Positions 35,637 through 46,487 of a DNA stretch of 64,000 nucleotides are shown here, one piece after another. Each line of letters begins with the position of its first letter. The first letter of the stretch is position 1. This DNA comes from Chaetoderma sp. LZ-2023a. Its lineage: Eukaryota; Mollusca; Caudofoveata; Chaetodermatida; Chaetodermatidae. The translations under genes were made by a program, and so were the position numbers. Under the pieces are notes generated by a model, which saw only the letters and a program-made list of their open reading frames with translations, did no database searches and was not told where the DNA came from. The DNA is taken from assembly GCA_034401795.1 (NCBI GenBank), contig CM067369.1, forward strand, positions 87,384,506 to 87,448,505. The letters run 5' to 3'.

Positions 35637-38047
35637 ATGGCGGTTATACACATCATTTTATTACTTTTTATGCTAATTTGCACACTCAATTGTACAGGAA
35701 CATCACTTACTAGAGACTCTAAAAAATGAGCAGATTGACATTGCTTTGATACAGGAAACAAAAATTCAGAAGTCAGAATCATACGATAATTTAGAAAAGA
35801 TTTCTGGATCCCGAATATTCTATTCGTTGTCTCAAGATAATAGTGCTGGCGTAGCAATTCTTATACTCCCTCATTGTTCAGCCTATGTAAATATAATCTC
35901 ATCAGTATCAGATGCAAATGGTCGCTGGGTGAGAGTCACACTAGATATACAACAAACACGTTTCACGTTGCTGTGTATATATGCACCTGCATCTCATCAA
36001 CTACGTCGTAATTTTTTTAATGAGATGTCCACAACAGCAATAGATAACATCACTGAGAACTTAGTAATGGTGGTGACTTTAATTGTGTCATAGACAAAGA
36101 AAATGACAGGAATGCAACTTCAACTTATACTGATACATCACGTAGACTCTTAAAACAAATATGTGATAATGAAAATTTAGTTGACACCTATAGAATATCA
36201 AAACCTCACAGTAAAGATCTTACATGTTTTTCGGCAGATGGTAAAGTTGGTTAAAGGATCGACAGAATTTATGTGAATAGTTTGTTGACAGGGTACGGGA
36301 GAGATGTTAATATTAAGCCAGTCGCATTCTCAGATCACAACATGGTTTGTGTAACCTTTGTCAATGCTGATTGGGTAACAAAAGGGGTTGGGTTTTGGAA
36401 ATTAAACACAACACTGTTGGGAGATGAATTTTATAAGAATAATATGGAGAGTTGTTGGCAGCATTGGATTAATAGAAAAGCATTATATAAGAGCACATTG
36501 CAATGGTGGGAGGTTGTAAAACTGGATTTAAAGTATGTTTCCTGACAGTATGCTATTAGAAAAGCATGGAAAATACGCAAACGCAAGAAAACACTTCATC
36601 GATCACTGATGAAAATTAATGCTAAAGTAAATAATGGTGAAAATAATTATTATGAATTACTGGTTAAAATTAAAAGTAAAAGAAGAGATATAGAACAATA
36701 TGAGTTTGAGGGTGCAATAATTAGAGCAAGAGCCCAGATGCACGCAGAAGGGGAAAAGCCAACCCGATATATTTGTACATTAGAAAAAGCACGGGCAATA
36801 GATAAGGTGATGTGCTCATTAAACATGCCGAATGGTTCAACCGTCTTTACCAACAATGAAATGAGTACTATTGTATGCAATTACTACATTGTACAAGTCA
36901 GAGGGAATTGATGAAGATGCAAAATTGGATCTGTTAGCAAATATAGACAAAAAGGTGTCAGACACAGGCAGTTAATTTTGTGATCAACCCTTAACACTAG
37001 AAGATTTAACTAAATCCCTTAAAGGTATGAAACTAGAAAAATCACCGGTGTGATGGCCTTCCAGTTGAATTTTACCAAACGTTTTGGCACCTTGTAGGTC
37101 AAATAATGGAAGAGTTAGCCACTGAAATTTTCGAGAAAGGCCATTTACCACCAACTATGGCTAGGGCATACGTAGGGCTAATATAGAAACGAGATGACAA
37201 ACGTCTAATTCAGAATTGCAAATCAATTTCTCTACTATGTATAGACTACAAAATAATATCCAGAGCACTAACATTTAAACTTAGTAGTGTTTTAGGAGAA
37301 ATTATTGGAACAGAGCAGACATGTGCTGTACCTAGGAGGACAATTTTAACCAATACCATGTTAGTAAGAGACCTTATACAATTGGTTGAGAAGGATAGCA
37401 TCCCTTCAGCTGTGATTGCCTTGGACAACGAAAAGGCATTTGACCGTGTGGAATGGGATTTTCTTTTTAATTCTTTGCAATCGTTTGGGTTAGGCTCAAA
37501 CTTTATTAAATGGGTTAAGATTTTATAAATGGATATCAAGAGTAGCTATTTAGTGAACAATCAATTATCCAGAGAAATTGTCTTAGAACGTGGTGGTGTT
37601 CCCTATCGACATTATTATTTGTTATTGTGATGGAATCCCTTGGCATAGCATTGAGGCAAAATAATAACTTTCGAGGCATATGTATTCGTGGCATAGAAAC
37701 ACCACTTAAGCTGTCACAATATGCTGATGACACAACTGTGTTTGCTTGTTCATACAATGATTTTACAATTTTAAACCAAGTACTAGAAAAGTTCCAAAAT
37801 GCGTCTGGTTTGAAAATCAATAAGGGAAAATCCAAAGGATTAATTTTGGGGCCATGGAAAGAGCGGAATGACCAGCCACTTGAAATCAATTGGTCTAATG
37901 ATCCCATTAAGATTTTAGGCATCTATTTTAGCAGGAAACTGAATACAACACAAAATTGGAATGAACGAGTATCTAAGCTTAAGAGAATATTAGAAAATTC
38001 GGAAGCGTCATCTTTCAATTTTTGGTAGAGTGTTTGTTGTCAACAAC
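35637..38047 (+). pseudogene. LINE-2 ORF2, part before DIRS-2 (endonuclease and RT)
   Basis: Begins MAVIHIILLL and CTLNC. A frameshifting deletion follows, and the APE endonuclease continues with IQETKIQK, LLCIYAPASH, DFNCVID, RIDRIYVN and SDHNMV. RT motifs include [41 protein letters not shown] and QYADDTTVFA (near 37712). Stops at several places (e.g. 36090, 36252, 36543, 37182, 37525) and frameshifts show decay. The last codons before the insertion read VFVVNN at 38047. Confidence 0.9.
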
Positions 38048-38087
38048 TAAACGAAATCTAGGATTTCTTTTTTCACGAGAGAGTTGA

Positions 38088-38263
38088 TACTTACCTCCCT
38101 AATACTTTTGATATTGCTAAATATTGGCTTTCACTCAATAAACACTCAGATTTAAAACAGTTAGGTGCCCCTACTGGGCAGGGAGTCAGAGCGTAGTCTG
38201 GCGGATGCCAGCCCCACCACCGCGCATGCGCAGACTAGCACTTCCTCTGACTAGATTATTGGC
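38088..38263. repeat. DIRS-2 left inverted terminal repeat
   Basis: Reverse complement of 44881-45057. It includes TACTTACCTCCCT, CAGTTAGGTGCCCCTACTGG and CGCGCATGCGCAGACTAG. Confidence 0.93.
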
Positions 38264-38332
38264 TGACACACATGCAACTATTAAGAGCCTGAAGACCGAG
38301 CCTCTGTGGGGTGGAGAGGCCGGGTCCGTATC

Positions 38333-38435
38333 TAGGGAGGTAAGTATCAACTCTCTCGTGAAAAAAGAAATCCTAGATTTCGTTTATTTCACTTCAAGAG
38401 TATACTTACCTCCCTAATACTTTTGATATTGCCAG
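38333..38435. repeat. DIRS-2 internal complementary region (ICR)
   Basis: 38333-38386 is the reverse complement of the left end of the element (38048-38101). 38387-38435 is the reverse complement of the right end (45025-45073). The junction reads GATTTCGTTTA|TTTCACTTCAAG. This is the hallmark of DIRS elements, in which the ICR templates restoration of the ends. Confidence 0.92.
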
Positions 38436-38963
38436 AATTCGAAAGTGAATCTGGCGGGAGGGAGGCGAGGTCAAAAGACCAGCTCATCCCTATACGCTTT
38501 TCTGCGTTTAAGGCACTTAAACTTCTGAAACTGTAAGAAAAAACAGTCAGGATTTGACTAACCATCGGATAACACCACCGATGTATGAGAGATGACCGAA
38601 TGTCATATGCGCTCCCCCCCCTCCTTCCTGGGAGGAAGAGTCGACTGACCTCAATGTCCTATACGCTCTCTACGTACAAGTGCCATGTACTACAGGACAG
38701 AGACGAAAAAGCTCCATTTTCGTAACTCTCAACAATGAACCACACAAATACACAAACCATCACCATATTAATAACGGGTAATCGTGACAATACAATCAAC
38801 AACGGACAACACATGAACAAGACTGACCTTGTTGAAAATGGCTGCTGACATCATCTTCCCATTGGTAAAGACTGATGCAGGCCCAAAAAAGTGGGTGTTT
38901 CCATAAATTAATTGTGAAATATATAAGTAATGAGGAAAACCTCCTCAAAAAATATAAACCGAT

Positions 38964-39977
38964 TTATTTTTTCAAAACCGACAAGGCGAGAGGATTAGAG
39001 GTGTCACGGAGATAATGGTCTGTAAAACTTGACTCACAGTGCCACTGAGCCACCGACATAATATCATCCACAGGGACCCCATTAAATAGGGCCGTGGATG
39101 TCACTACGCCGCGGACACTGTGAGCCTTGGCCACGTCAACCTGCTTCCCGGTGGCGGATTTATGGCAAAACTGAATGCATTCCACAATCCACCTGGAAAT
39201 GGTGTCCTTAGAAGCCCTCCCATGGGGTTCAATATATGACAACCATAACGCTGACTGGTCGGTGCGCCATGCCGCCGTACGTTGTTTGTACCGGCGCAGC
39301 GCCCGGACGGGACACCATGCTTTAGAATTAGGATCATATCTAGTTAAAGCAGGCAAAATAATAGGTTGACCTGGATATTTCAACGACTGATTTTTAGCCA
39401 AGAAATTAATCCTAGGTAGCAGCTTAAGGCCTTCCCCTGAAACCACAAAACGGTCATCCTCGGCTGATAAGGCATGAATTTCACTCCTACGCCTAGCCGA
39501 GGCCGCAGCAATTAAAAACACAGTCTTCAGTGTTAATAGTTTCATAGAAATGGAACTAAGTGGTTCAAAAGGCTTATCACCTAGTACTTGAAGCACTAGC
39601 GATAAACTCCAAGACGGAATCACAGGTGGATTCCTTGGTCTTAGATTGCCCATGCCTTTAATTAATACATTCAATGTATTTACTTCATCACTTCCCCTCT
39701 TAGCCAAGCAAGGAATAACAGACATTAATGCTGACTTATAACCAGCAATAGAGTTAGGCTTGAGGCTATAGGCATCATAGAGGTGACAGAGGAAATCAGC
39801 TACTACTTGAATAGATGAATCCATTGGATCAATACATCTTTTTGAGCACCATTCTGCAAATCTGTTGATTTTATAATTATATGCTCTGGAGGTTGACCCC
39901 CTCCTGGCTTTGGCCATAAACATGGCTGCTTGCTCAGAAAAGCCCTCCTTAATTCTAGATTCCTTGACAACATCCAC
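38964..39977 (-). CDS. DIRS-2 tyrosine recombinase
   Basis: The domain reads VDVVKESRIKEGFSEQAA at its start and RAYNYKINRFAEWC in the core-binding region. The catalytic set follows: ASARRRSEIHAL (Arg), AHSVRGV (His-x-x-Arg), AQWHCES and TDHYL (Tyr). The recombinase would integrate the circular DNA intermediate. There is no ATG at the domain start: the Met of DIRS-1 at this place is Val here. The frame stays open upstream without a stop as far as 42161, overlapping the RT/RNase H gene. Expression may therefore use an upstream start, splicing or a frameshift (inference). About 338 codons are counted from the conserved start to the stop at 38964. Confidence 0.93.
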   Translation of the reverse strand: MDVVKESRIKEGFSEQAAMFMAKARRGSTSRAYNYKINRFAEWCSKRCIDPMDSSIQVVADFLCHLYDAYSLKPNSIAGYKSALMSVIPCLAKRGSDEVNTLNVLIKGMGNLRPRNPPVIPSWSLSLVLQVLGDKPFEPLSSISMKLLTLKTVFLIAAASARRRSEIHALSAEDDRFVVSGEGLKLLPRINFLAKNQSLKYPGQPIILPALTRYDPNSKAWCPVRALRRYKQRTAAWRTDQSALWLSYIEPHGRASKDTISRWIVECIQFCHKSATGKQVDVAKAHSVRGVVTSTALFNGVPVDDIMSVAQWHCESSFTDHYLRDTSNPLALSVLKK

Positions 39978-41845
39978 GCAGTCAATCTGAACATTGACGG
40001 ATTGTTGTGAAGGGCCTTGCCCTGGAAGATAATATCGTCCATCAGAGGCAGAGGAACCGGATTGCAGACCAGAAGGTCCAGCAGATCCGTATACCATGAT
40101 CGGCTTGGCCAATCCGGGGCGATCAGAAGCACTTGGCATTCCTCTTGTCTGATTTTCTGAAGAATTTTTGGAATCAGGATTGCTGGAGGGAATGCGTATG
40201 CATACATTCTCCCCCAGCTGATAGCTAACGCATCTGTTGCGAAAGCGCTTGGATCCGGAATCGGAGAGACGTACGTCGTCATCTTCGCATTCTTCTTCGT
40301 TGCGAACAAATCGATGTTGGGTTTCCCCCAATGGTCGAACAGACGATCCGCCACACATTGATTTAGTTGCCATTCCGTGGGTAAAACACTCATCCTTCGG
40401 CTCAATGAGTCTGCTAGCAGGTTTAACCTTCCCGGAATATGAACTGCTTTCAAGGTAATCTGGTGATCCAGACACCAACAAAGCAGTTTCCATTTCATCA
40501 TACAGAGACTGGGCGACTTCGTTCCGCCCTGGCGGTTTATGTAAGTCACAACTGTTGAGTTGTCTGAACGAATAAGAACAATCTTGCCCTGAACTTTCTG
40601 TAAGAAATGTTCCAGGCCCAGGACTACTGCTCTTAGCTCCAGTAGATTTATATGTTCCTGTGACTGTTCCAGATTCCAAAGCCCTGATATCGTGGATTCT
40701 TCCAGGCAAGCTCCCCAGCCCTCCATCGATGCATCTGTATACACAGTCACCTGAGGGTGGGGAGGGGTTAGCAAAACCCCCGGCAAGAGATTCTCTGTAT
40801 TCAACCACCATTGCAGGTGGTGAATCAGAGGCGCCAACACTGACACATTCGAGTCCAGCGAACCTGTACTCTGGGTCCATTGTGTCATGAGAAACAACTG
40901 GATCGGCCGCCTGCGTAAGGCGGCCTGAGGAATGACCGGTTCCAACGAAACCATCAACCCCAGCATTCTCAAGTAAACCCGTGCCAGGACATGACGACTG
41001 TCGCACACTGACTGAATCAACGAGATGAGTATTTGAACTCTCTCCTGAGTAGGATAAACATATCCTGTCTCTAGATCGAAGAACATCCCCAGGTAAACAA
41101 ACTTCTGGGATGGAGTCAGCTCTGATTTTGGGAAATTGATCATCCAGCCCAAGTCTGTGAGAATTTTCAAAACAATCTCCAGATTGGCGGACAAACTTTC
41201 CCGGGTGTGCGCTTTCAACAGCCAGTCGTCTATGTACGTGTGGACTGCTATGCTTCTCCTGCGGAGGTATGCTGTGATCGCAAGAACCACACGGGTGAAA
41301 ACCCGAGGAGCCGTGGAAATTCCGAAGGGCAACACCCTGAATTCCCACTGTCTGCCCTGGAATGCAAATCTCAGGAAGCGACAGAAACTCCCGTGGATGG
41401 GGATGTGGAAATAAGCGTCCTTCAAATCTATCGACGCCGTCCACATCCCCCTCTCCAACCCCGCCAACACCGAGCGCACCGTTTCCATCTTGAAACTGGG
41501 CGTCTCGATGAACTTGTTCAATGGCTTGAGGTTGAGAATCGGTCTCCACCCACCGGTGCGTTTTGTTACTAAGAACAGGGTTGAATAGAAGCCCGGACAC
41601 TTTTGTGCCGGCTGAATAGCTCCCTTTTGTATGAGGGAATTTATCTCCTCCTCGATACACAACCTTTGCTCTGGATCTCTCGGAATGGGAGTCCAGACTG
41701 GCACCAGAGACAGTCGCGACGGCGGGCCTGTCACCCACTCTGGATGATACCCGACGGAAAGCCATCGCAAGACTAAACGGTCCTGAGTTAACCGTTCCCA
41801 CTCTTGCAGGTGGCCGGCCGAGGGACCGCGGTGGACACGAGGCAT
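39803..41845 (-). CDS. DIRS-2 reverse transcriptase/RNase H (680 aa)
   Basis: Complete frame from ATG at 41845. RT motifs: FLVTKRTGGWRPILNLK (residues about 91-107), SIDLKDAYFHIP (about 138-149), LPFGISTAPRVF, and the catalytic YIDDWL (about 204-209). RNase H motifs: VYTDASMEGWGACLEE, NLLELRAVVLGLE, RSDNSTVVTYINRQGG and HIPGRLNLLADSLSR. The C-terminal about 170 residues overlap the start of the recombinase in another frame. The start lies 65 bp after the gag stop, so translation may be coupled or reinitiated (inference). No stop or frameshift is visible. Confidence 0.94.
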   Translation of the reverse strand: MPRVHRGPSAGHLQEWERLTQDRLVLRWLSVGYHPEWVTGPPSRLSLVPVWTPIPRDPEQRLCIEEEINSLIQKGAIQPAQKCPGFYSTLFLVTKRTGGWRPILNLKPLNKFIETPSFKMETVRSVLAGLERGMWTASIDLKDAYFHIPIHGSFCRFLRFAFQGRQWEFRVLPFGISTAPRVFTRVVLAITAYLRRRSIAVHTYIDDWLLKAHTRESLSANLEIVLKILTDLGWMINFPKSELTPSQKFVYLGMFFDLETGYVYPTQERVQILISLIQSVCDSRHVLARVYLRMLGLMVSLEPVIPQAALRRRPIQLFLMTQWTQSTGSLDSNVSVLAPLIHHLQWWLNTENLLPGVLLTPPHPQVTVYTDASMEGWGACLEESTISGLWNLEQSQEHINLLELRAVVLGLEHFLQKVQGKIVLIRSDNSTVVTYINRQGGTKSPSLCMMKWKLLCWCLDHQITLKAVHIPGRLNLLADSLSRRMSVLPTEWQLNQCVADRLFDHWGKPNIDLFATKKNAKMTTYVSPIPDPSAFATDALAISWGRMYAYAFPPAILIPKILQKIRQEECQVLLIAPDWPSRSWYTDLLDLLVCNPVPLPLMDDIIFQGKALHNNPSMFRLTAWMLSRNLELRRAFLSKQPCLWPKPGGGQPPEHIIIKSTDLQNGAQKDVLIQWIHLFK

Positions 41846-41910
41846 GCAAGAGCGGCACTGTCTCCGCCGCCATACACACCGGAGTGGTTCTTACCGCGGT
41901 AAGCGTCCTG

Positions 41911-44040
41911 TCAGGACCGATAACCACGCCCAGATCCTCGCGCGCCCCGCCCCGCCCCGCGCGCACCTCGGTGCGCGGGCGGCTGCCTGGCTGACGGCGC
42001 CTGAGGAACCTGCGCCCCCCTCGCTGCTGGCCGAATCGCACGCGGCCGAGGCCGACGCTGCGACGGTGGCTGGCCACTGACCTGGCCAGCACCACCTCGA
42101 GCCTGCAGGGGACGATACGCCGGGGCCGCGGCGCGAGCGTTAGCACGACGCAGCACATCAAACTGCTCGCGCAGCGCCCTCTCGTTATTCACCAGGGTGA
42201 CCGTCTCCTGGAGGTGGCGACATCCCTCACCTCCAAAAAGACCAGGGCCCGTCATAGGCGTACGCAGTAGCCTATTGTACAGGTCCTGAGACGGGCACAA
42301 ATTGTCCAGGGCAAACGTGCGTCTTGCCCTGACACTCCTGGTCACCGCCCGAGTCACACAGTCCAGTGCCAGGTTAATACCATCCTGGATGGTTCGCTGG
42401 ACAGTGACCGGACTTGGCTGGCGCGATGCGGATGCCGTTACTACCCCCTGTAACAGCTGGGAGACGTGGGACAGAGCGGCAATCGAAGCCCTCCCACTCT
42501 CCTCCGCATCACGCAACGCGGCATTCGCCGAACGCAACGCGTTCGCGCACAAGACACCCGTGTCAGAACGGGAGCCTGGCCGCGCATCCTCACCCAAAGC
42601 CGCGTGGTCATCCACGCTGGGCTTGGGTACCACACCGTACCGCTGGTAATCCAGGGGCACGATGCGACAACGCCTGGCCACCTCGCGAGGGGCCTTCGCG
42701 AGCCGTCCACTCAACTTAATGGACGACTCCGCCGCCTTGAACATGTCAACGACATGCTCCGCCAGCGGCAGAGAAGGCATAGCGTTAGCAGTCGGTTTCC
42801 CAGCTAACCACGGCGTGTGAACACGCTGGCTAGCCGACTGCTCCACGGGCAGATCAGGCCTAACGCTCACCAACCACTGGCAAGCGTCATACCAATCCTC
42901 CTCCGTGGCTAACTGCGAGCGCTCTACAAGACGGGGTCCTTCGTCTTCCTCCTGAGCGCAAGCAGTAGAGCTTGACGGCGGGTATGCTGATACACCTGGC
43001 AAGCCAGGGAAAACACGCGGGCCTGACAGCACCGGCATGAGAATATCACTGGTTTGACCAGGAGCAGGCACCGTGGCAGAGCGCGGGGTATATATAGTCT
43101 CACCACGGGCCCGGCCAGCACCAGCAACACCCTCGGCAAGCCGAGGTATGCGGTACCGCTGGCCATCAGCAGCGCCCTGGGCCACCACCTGAGCCGCGGA
43201 CTTTACTCCAGGGTGAGTAAAACCGTGGAACAAGGCGCCTGTATTCCCCGCGAGGGGTGCACAAACGTCTTCATCCATGTCCACGTCGTCAGACGGCGAC
43301 CCTAGCAGGTAATCCTCATTACCCTGGTCAGAAAGATTAGACCCCGGGTCAGCAAAGAGAGCTAACCCGGGCTGACCAGGAACGGTGCCATAGGAGGTAC
43401 TGGCCACCGCGGCGTGCGGATACCCCTGGACTGATAAGCAGCCCGCGGGTTCCAGCGACAACCGTCCACGGTCCCCTATCGGCGCGGCAATAAGCCTGCT
43501 GCCAGGGCCGTGGAACGCCCCCTCTAATGGGGCCACCTCTGAATCGTCGGACAACGGAAGCGGACTAAGGAAAATCGATCCAGAGGCGGGGATTACCTGC
43601 TCCGAAGCCGATGATGAGGACAGTAAAGGATTTGGTCCAGGAAGCATGCCACGAAGCAACCCTGGAACCAAATCCTTTATTGTCCTCTTCATCACTCCCA
43701 ACATCTCGGTCCGGAAGGCCTCCATATCCACCGCGGACGAGACCTTCCCCTTACCCTTCCTACTTACAACCTCTCGTTTCCGCTTCTTCTTCTTCTCCTC
43801 TTCTACCACCTTGTCCGTCGCCTGTAAACAGCACAAGAATTCGGACATTAACTCGCCCCCCCAGTGCTTACATATGTCACAATTAACCAATGGACCACAA
43901 GGGCTACATTGACAGCACAGATGCGGCCAGAACTTATCCGGCAGAAAACAACCACAGGACGCGCAACCCGGTCCCTGAAACAGGGCAAAGGACAAGGAGT
44001 ATGAGCAACTAGTTAAGCTTAGAAACTCAATCCAACTCAA
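41911..44040 (-). CDS. DIRS-2 gag-like protein (709 aa)
   Basis: The N-terminal cysteine-rich segment reads CASCGCFL, LCCQCSPCGPL and CDICKHWG (residues about 28-65), probably zinc-binding. A basic stretch follows (EEEKKKKRKREV, RKGKGK). The central region is polar and low in complexity. Conserved blocks shared with DIRS-1 are LAEHVVDMF, APREVARRCRIVPLDYQRYGVV and RTFALDNLCPSQDLYNRLL. The C-terminal end is RG-rich (RGARGAGRGARGSGRG). By position and composition this is the capsid/RNA-binding protein of the element. The start at 44040 is the first ATG of the frame; the DIRS-1 frame starts closer to the Cys cluster, so the true start may lie further in. Confidence 0.82.
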   Translation of the reverse strand: MSWIEFLSLTSCSYSLSFALFQGPGCASCGCFLPDKFWPHLCCQCSPCGPLVNCDICKHWGGELMSEFLCCLQATDKVVEEEKKKKRKREVVSRKGKGKVSSAVDMEAFRTEMLGVMKRTIKDLVPGLLRGMLPGPNPLLSSSSASEQVIPASGSIFLSPLPLSDDSEVAPLEGAFHGPGSRLIAAPIGDRGRLSLEPAGCLSVQGYPHAAVASTSYGTVPGQPGLALFADPGSNLSDQGNEDYLLGSPSDDVDMDEDVCAPLAGNTGALFHGFTHPGVKSAAQVVAQGAADGQRYRIPRLAEGVAGAGRARGETIYTPRSATVPAPGQTSDILMPVLSGPRVFPGLPGVSAYPPSSSTACAQEEDEGPRLVERSQLATEEDWYDACQWLVSVRPDLPVEQSASQRVHTPWLAGKPTANAMPSLPLAEHVVDMFKAAESSIKLSGRLAKAPREVARRCRIVPLDYQRYGVVPKPSVDDHAALGEDARPGSRSDTGVLCANALRSANAALRDAEESGRASIAALSHVSQLLQGVVTASASRQPSPVTVQRTIQDGINLALDCVTRAVTRSVRARRTFALDNLCPSQDLYNRLLRTPMTGPGLFGGEGCRHLQETVTLVNNERALREQFDVLRRANARAAAPAYRPLQARGGAGQVSGQPPSQRRPRPRAIRPAARGAQVPQAPSARQPPAHRGARGAGRGARGSGRGYRS

Positions 44041-44880
44041 AGAGAAGGAAAACGATCATAAAGATCAATATACATCAGAAACCAGCATAGCGCTTGAATT
44101 GCTGATAAACACATAGCCAGGCTGATTATGACGTCATCAATCCCGTGACAGGAAAAATTCGATCCCAACAAAACATCCAAGTGCAAGGACGAATTGTATG
44201 CTGAATGGATAAGTTGACTACACAACCATCAGATACATATAGATAACTCTTTTCTGGCAAAAATGTTAATTATCTCCCTTTGTTTGTTTACAATAATTAA
44301 CATCACCACATTATCAATAACTAGATACCTGACACTTTGTATAGACAAACCATCCAACGTGACGAACCGGAGAACTCCACCATCTGCACGCCTCTTAACT
44401 CTCTCCACCTCATGGGGAAGGAATTGGATCAAGAGGGCAAAGTGAGAAGACCTTTATACTAGGCCTCCAACTCACTGGACATATTTTTCATTTGGTTAGA
44501 TAACCTAACAGTGTTAGTAGGAAATGGAACCATGGTGGAGAGAAAACTAACTCTCAGCAACTGTGATGTCACCACCTAGCGTCATACAGACCTGTGGACA
44601 TAAACAGAAAGAGAAATTAGTCCTAGGTAGCACCGAGTTGACCTAAACCAACTAACTAAGGCGCTTATCACGGTAAACGCGAGTCCCGGAAACACAATAC
44701 ACCGGGAAGAAAACTCGCTAATTTTACTAGAAGTCACCTGATTTAAAGGTCCTAAGTCCTTCTTTGGCGAATTGAAACTTCCCGCCATCCAAAAAAGTGA
44801 CTATCACACCAACCAACACCACTTAAACTAGTTTAAGATAAAGAAAAGCTTCAGCACAAAAAGACATGTGTGAACTCTCT
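44041..44880. other. DIRS-2 5' leader region
   Basis: Non-coding sequence between the right inverted repeat and gag. It matches 22362-23243 of DIRS-1, including CAATTGTATGC/CGAATTGTAT stretches and GGGGAAGGAATTGGATCAAGA. A promoter is expected here or in the terminal repeat, but I cannot point to a specific site. Confidence 0.6.
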
Positions 44881-45057
44881 GCCAATAATCTAGCAAAGAG
44901 GAAGTGCTAGTCTGCGCATGCGCGGTGGTGGGGCTGGCATCCGCCAGACTACGCTCTGACTCCCTGCCCAGTAGGGGCACCTAACTGTTTTAAATCTGAG
45001 TGTTTATTGAGTGAAAGCCAATATTTAGCAATATCAAAAGTATTAGGGAGGTAAGTA
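44881..45057. repeat. DIRS-2 right inverted terminal repeat
   Basis: Reverse complement of 38088-38263, followed by the extension up to GAAGTGAAA at 45073. Confidence 0.93.
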
Positions 45058-45073
45058 TACTCTTGAAGTGAAA

Positions 45074-46487
45074 TTGGCATTTTCTGGGCTATGGTATACA
45101 GCATCTGTTGTACACATGCCAAAACATGTGGAAAAGGAGGTTAATGAGTTGATATTGTCATTCATATGGGAAGAAAAGAATCATTTAGTTTTCCATCGTG
45201 TTCTCAATAATGCTAAGTTAGAAGGAGGACTTGATTTAATCCATATCAAAGTGAAATGTGTTTATTTAAGGTTAAAATTTTTGAATGATCTTATTACATC
45301 AGATGCGACATGGGCATGATGTGTTTCACGAGCTCTTGTGGAGAGAATTGTAAAACCATTTCTGGCGGAGTGTGTTTTTACCTCAAAGAAGCCACCTCTG
45401 AATAGCCAAATGATACCAGATGTGTTTAAAGATCAAGTTAAGGAGTTAGACATATTTAACAGATATATGCCTCCACCTACGTGCTGGAAGGAAGTACTAG
45501 AACAGCAATTGTGGGCAATAGTAATATATGTTATAACAATGCAGTACTTTATCTACAGGCCTTTGCAAAATATGGCATTCAACATTTGTCTGATATGATA
45601 CACCCTCAAACACATAGATGGATTTCAATGCAAGAAGTAGCTAGAAAAACACATATGAGGCATATAGATGTCCAGCGGTTGCTAAATAAAATAAAACATG
45701 CTGTACCAATTGAATGGTTTCGTCTGCCAAATGTAAATCATAATAATTTGACTCCTCAACCTGCATTAGTTCCTGATAATGAGATGTTAAAATACGAAAT
45801 GAGATCCAAGGAATGGTACCACATTATGAGACGAAACAAGTAACACCTCCCATAGCAATTAGGAGATGGGATGACTCAAGCTATAAACCATCCAGTTGGA
45901 AAAATGTATGGAAAATCTTACATTCTCCATACATACCAAATATGGCTCATGATTTATTGTGGCAATTACTACATCGACGGCTATGGGTGGGACACTTGAC
46001 ATACAAGTTCAATATTCCCACTTCTGATAGGTGTTACTTATGCCAAACAGATGAGGAAACAATCGAGCATTTACTTGCAGAATGTCCAATATCGTCACAA
46101 TTTTGGGAGTATATCAGCCAAATCTTGGCACAATTTGGAGTGAAGCCCATTGCTCTAGAAACACATGTAGTCTTATTTAGAGAATTTGGATCAAGCGGTG
46201 TAAATATCGTAAAGTTTGATAAGACTACTTTAATAACAATGCTAACCATAGGTTTTTGGGCCATTTGGAAACATCGGTGTGCGCAGATGAAAAATCCATC
46301 TATGGGCAATCACAATAGAGCAATAAAGGCAATATTTCGTTCATTGCTGCTGAATCATATTCCTTGCGAATATTTTAGATTAAAGCAGCATGGTAAAGAA
46401 AAAGTATTCAAGGACATATGGTGCAAAACAAACATAGTTTCAATAGAGTTGGGAACTGTAAAAATAAATGAGCCTGCACTAGCTTAA
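45074..46487 (+). pseudogene. LINE-2 ORF2, C-terminal part after DIRS-2
   Basis: Resumes in frame with LAFSGLWYTASVVHMPK, matching LINE-1 at 29830. It continues through WQLLHRRLWVGHLTYK and CYLCQTDEETIEHLLAECP, a zinc-finger-like C/H pattern seen in L1-type ORF2 tails. It ends WCKTNIVSIELGTVKINEPALA at 46487. A stop near 45317 and frameshifts near 45510 and 45830 break it. Confidence 0.88.

Larger units (their letters stand above)
38048..45073 (-). mobile_element. DIRS-2: apparently intact DIRS-type retrotransposon
   Basis: 7,026 bp, inserted in LINE-2 ORF2. Genes on the minus strand are gag (44040-41911), RT/RNase H (41845-39803) and tyrosine recombinase (ending 38964), all uninterrupted. 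Inverted terminal repeats are at 38088-38263 and 44881-45057. The ICR at 38333-38435 contains the reverse complements of both element ends joined at 38386|38387, as expected for DIRS replication through a circle. Removing the element rejoins GTCAACAAC and TTGGCATTT in the correct LINE frame. No target duplication is seen, in line with tyrosine-recombinase insertion. I see no DAM-like methylase domain, which some DIRS elements have. Confidence 0.95.
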
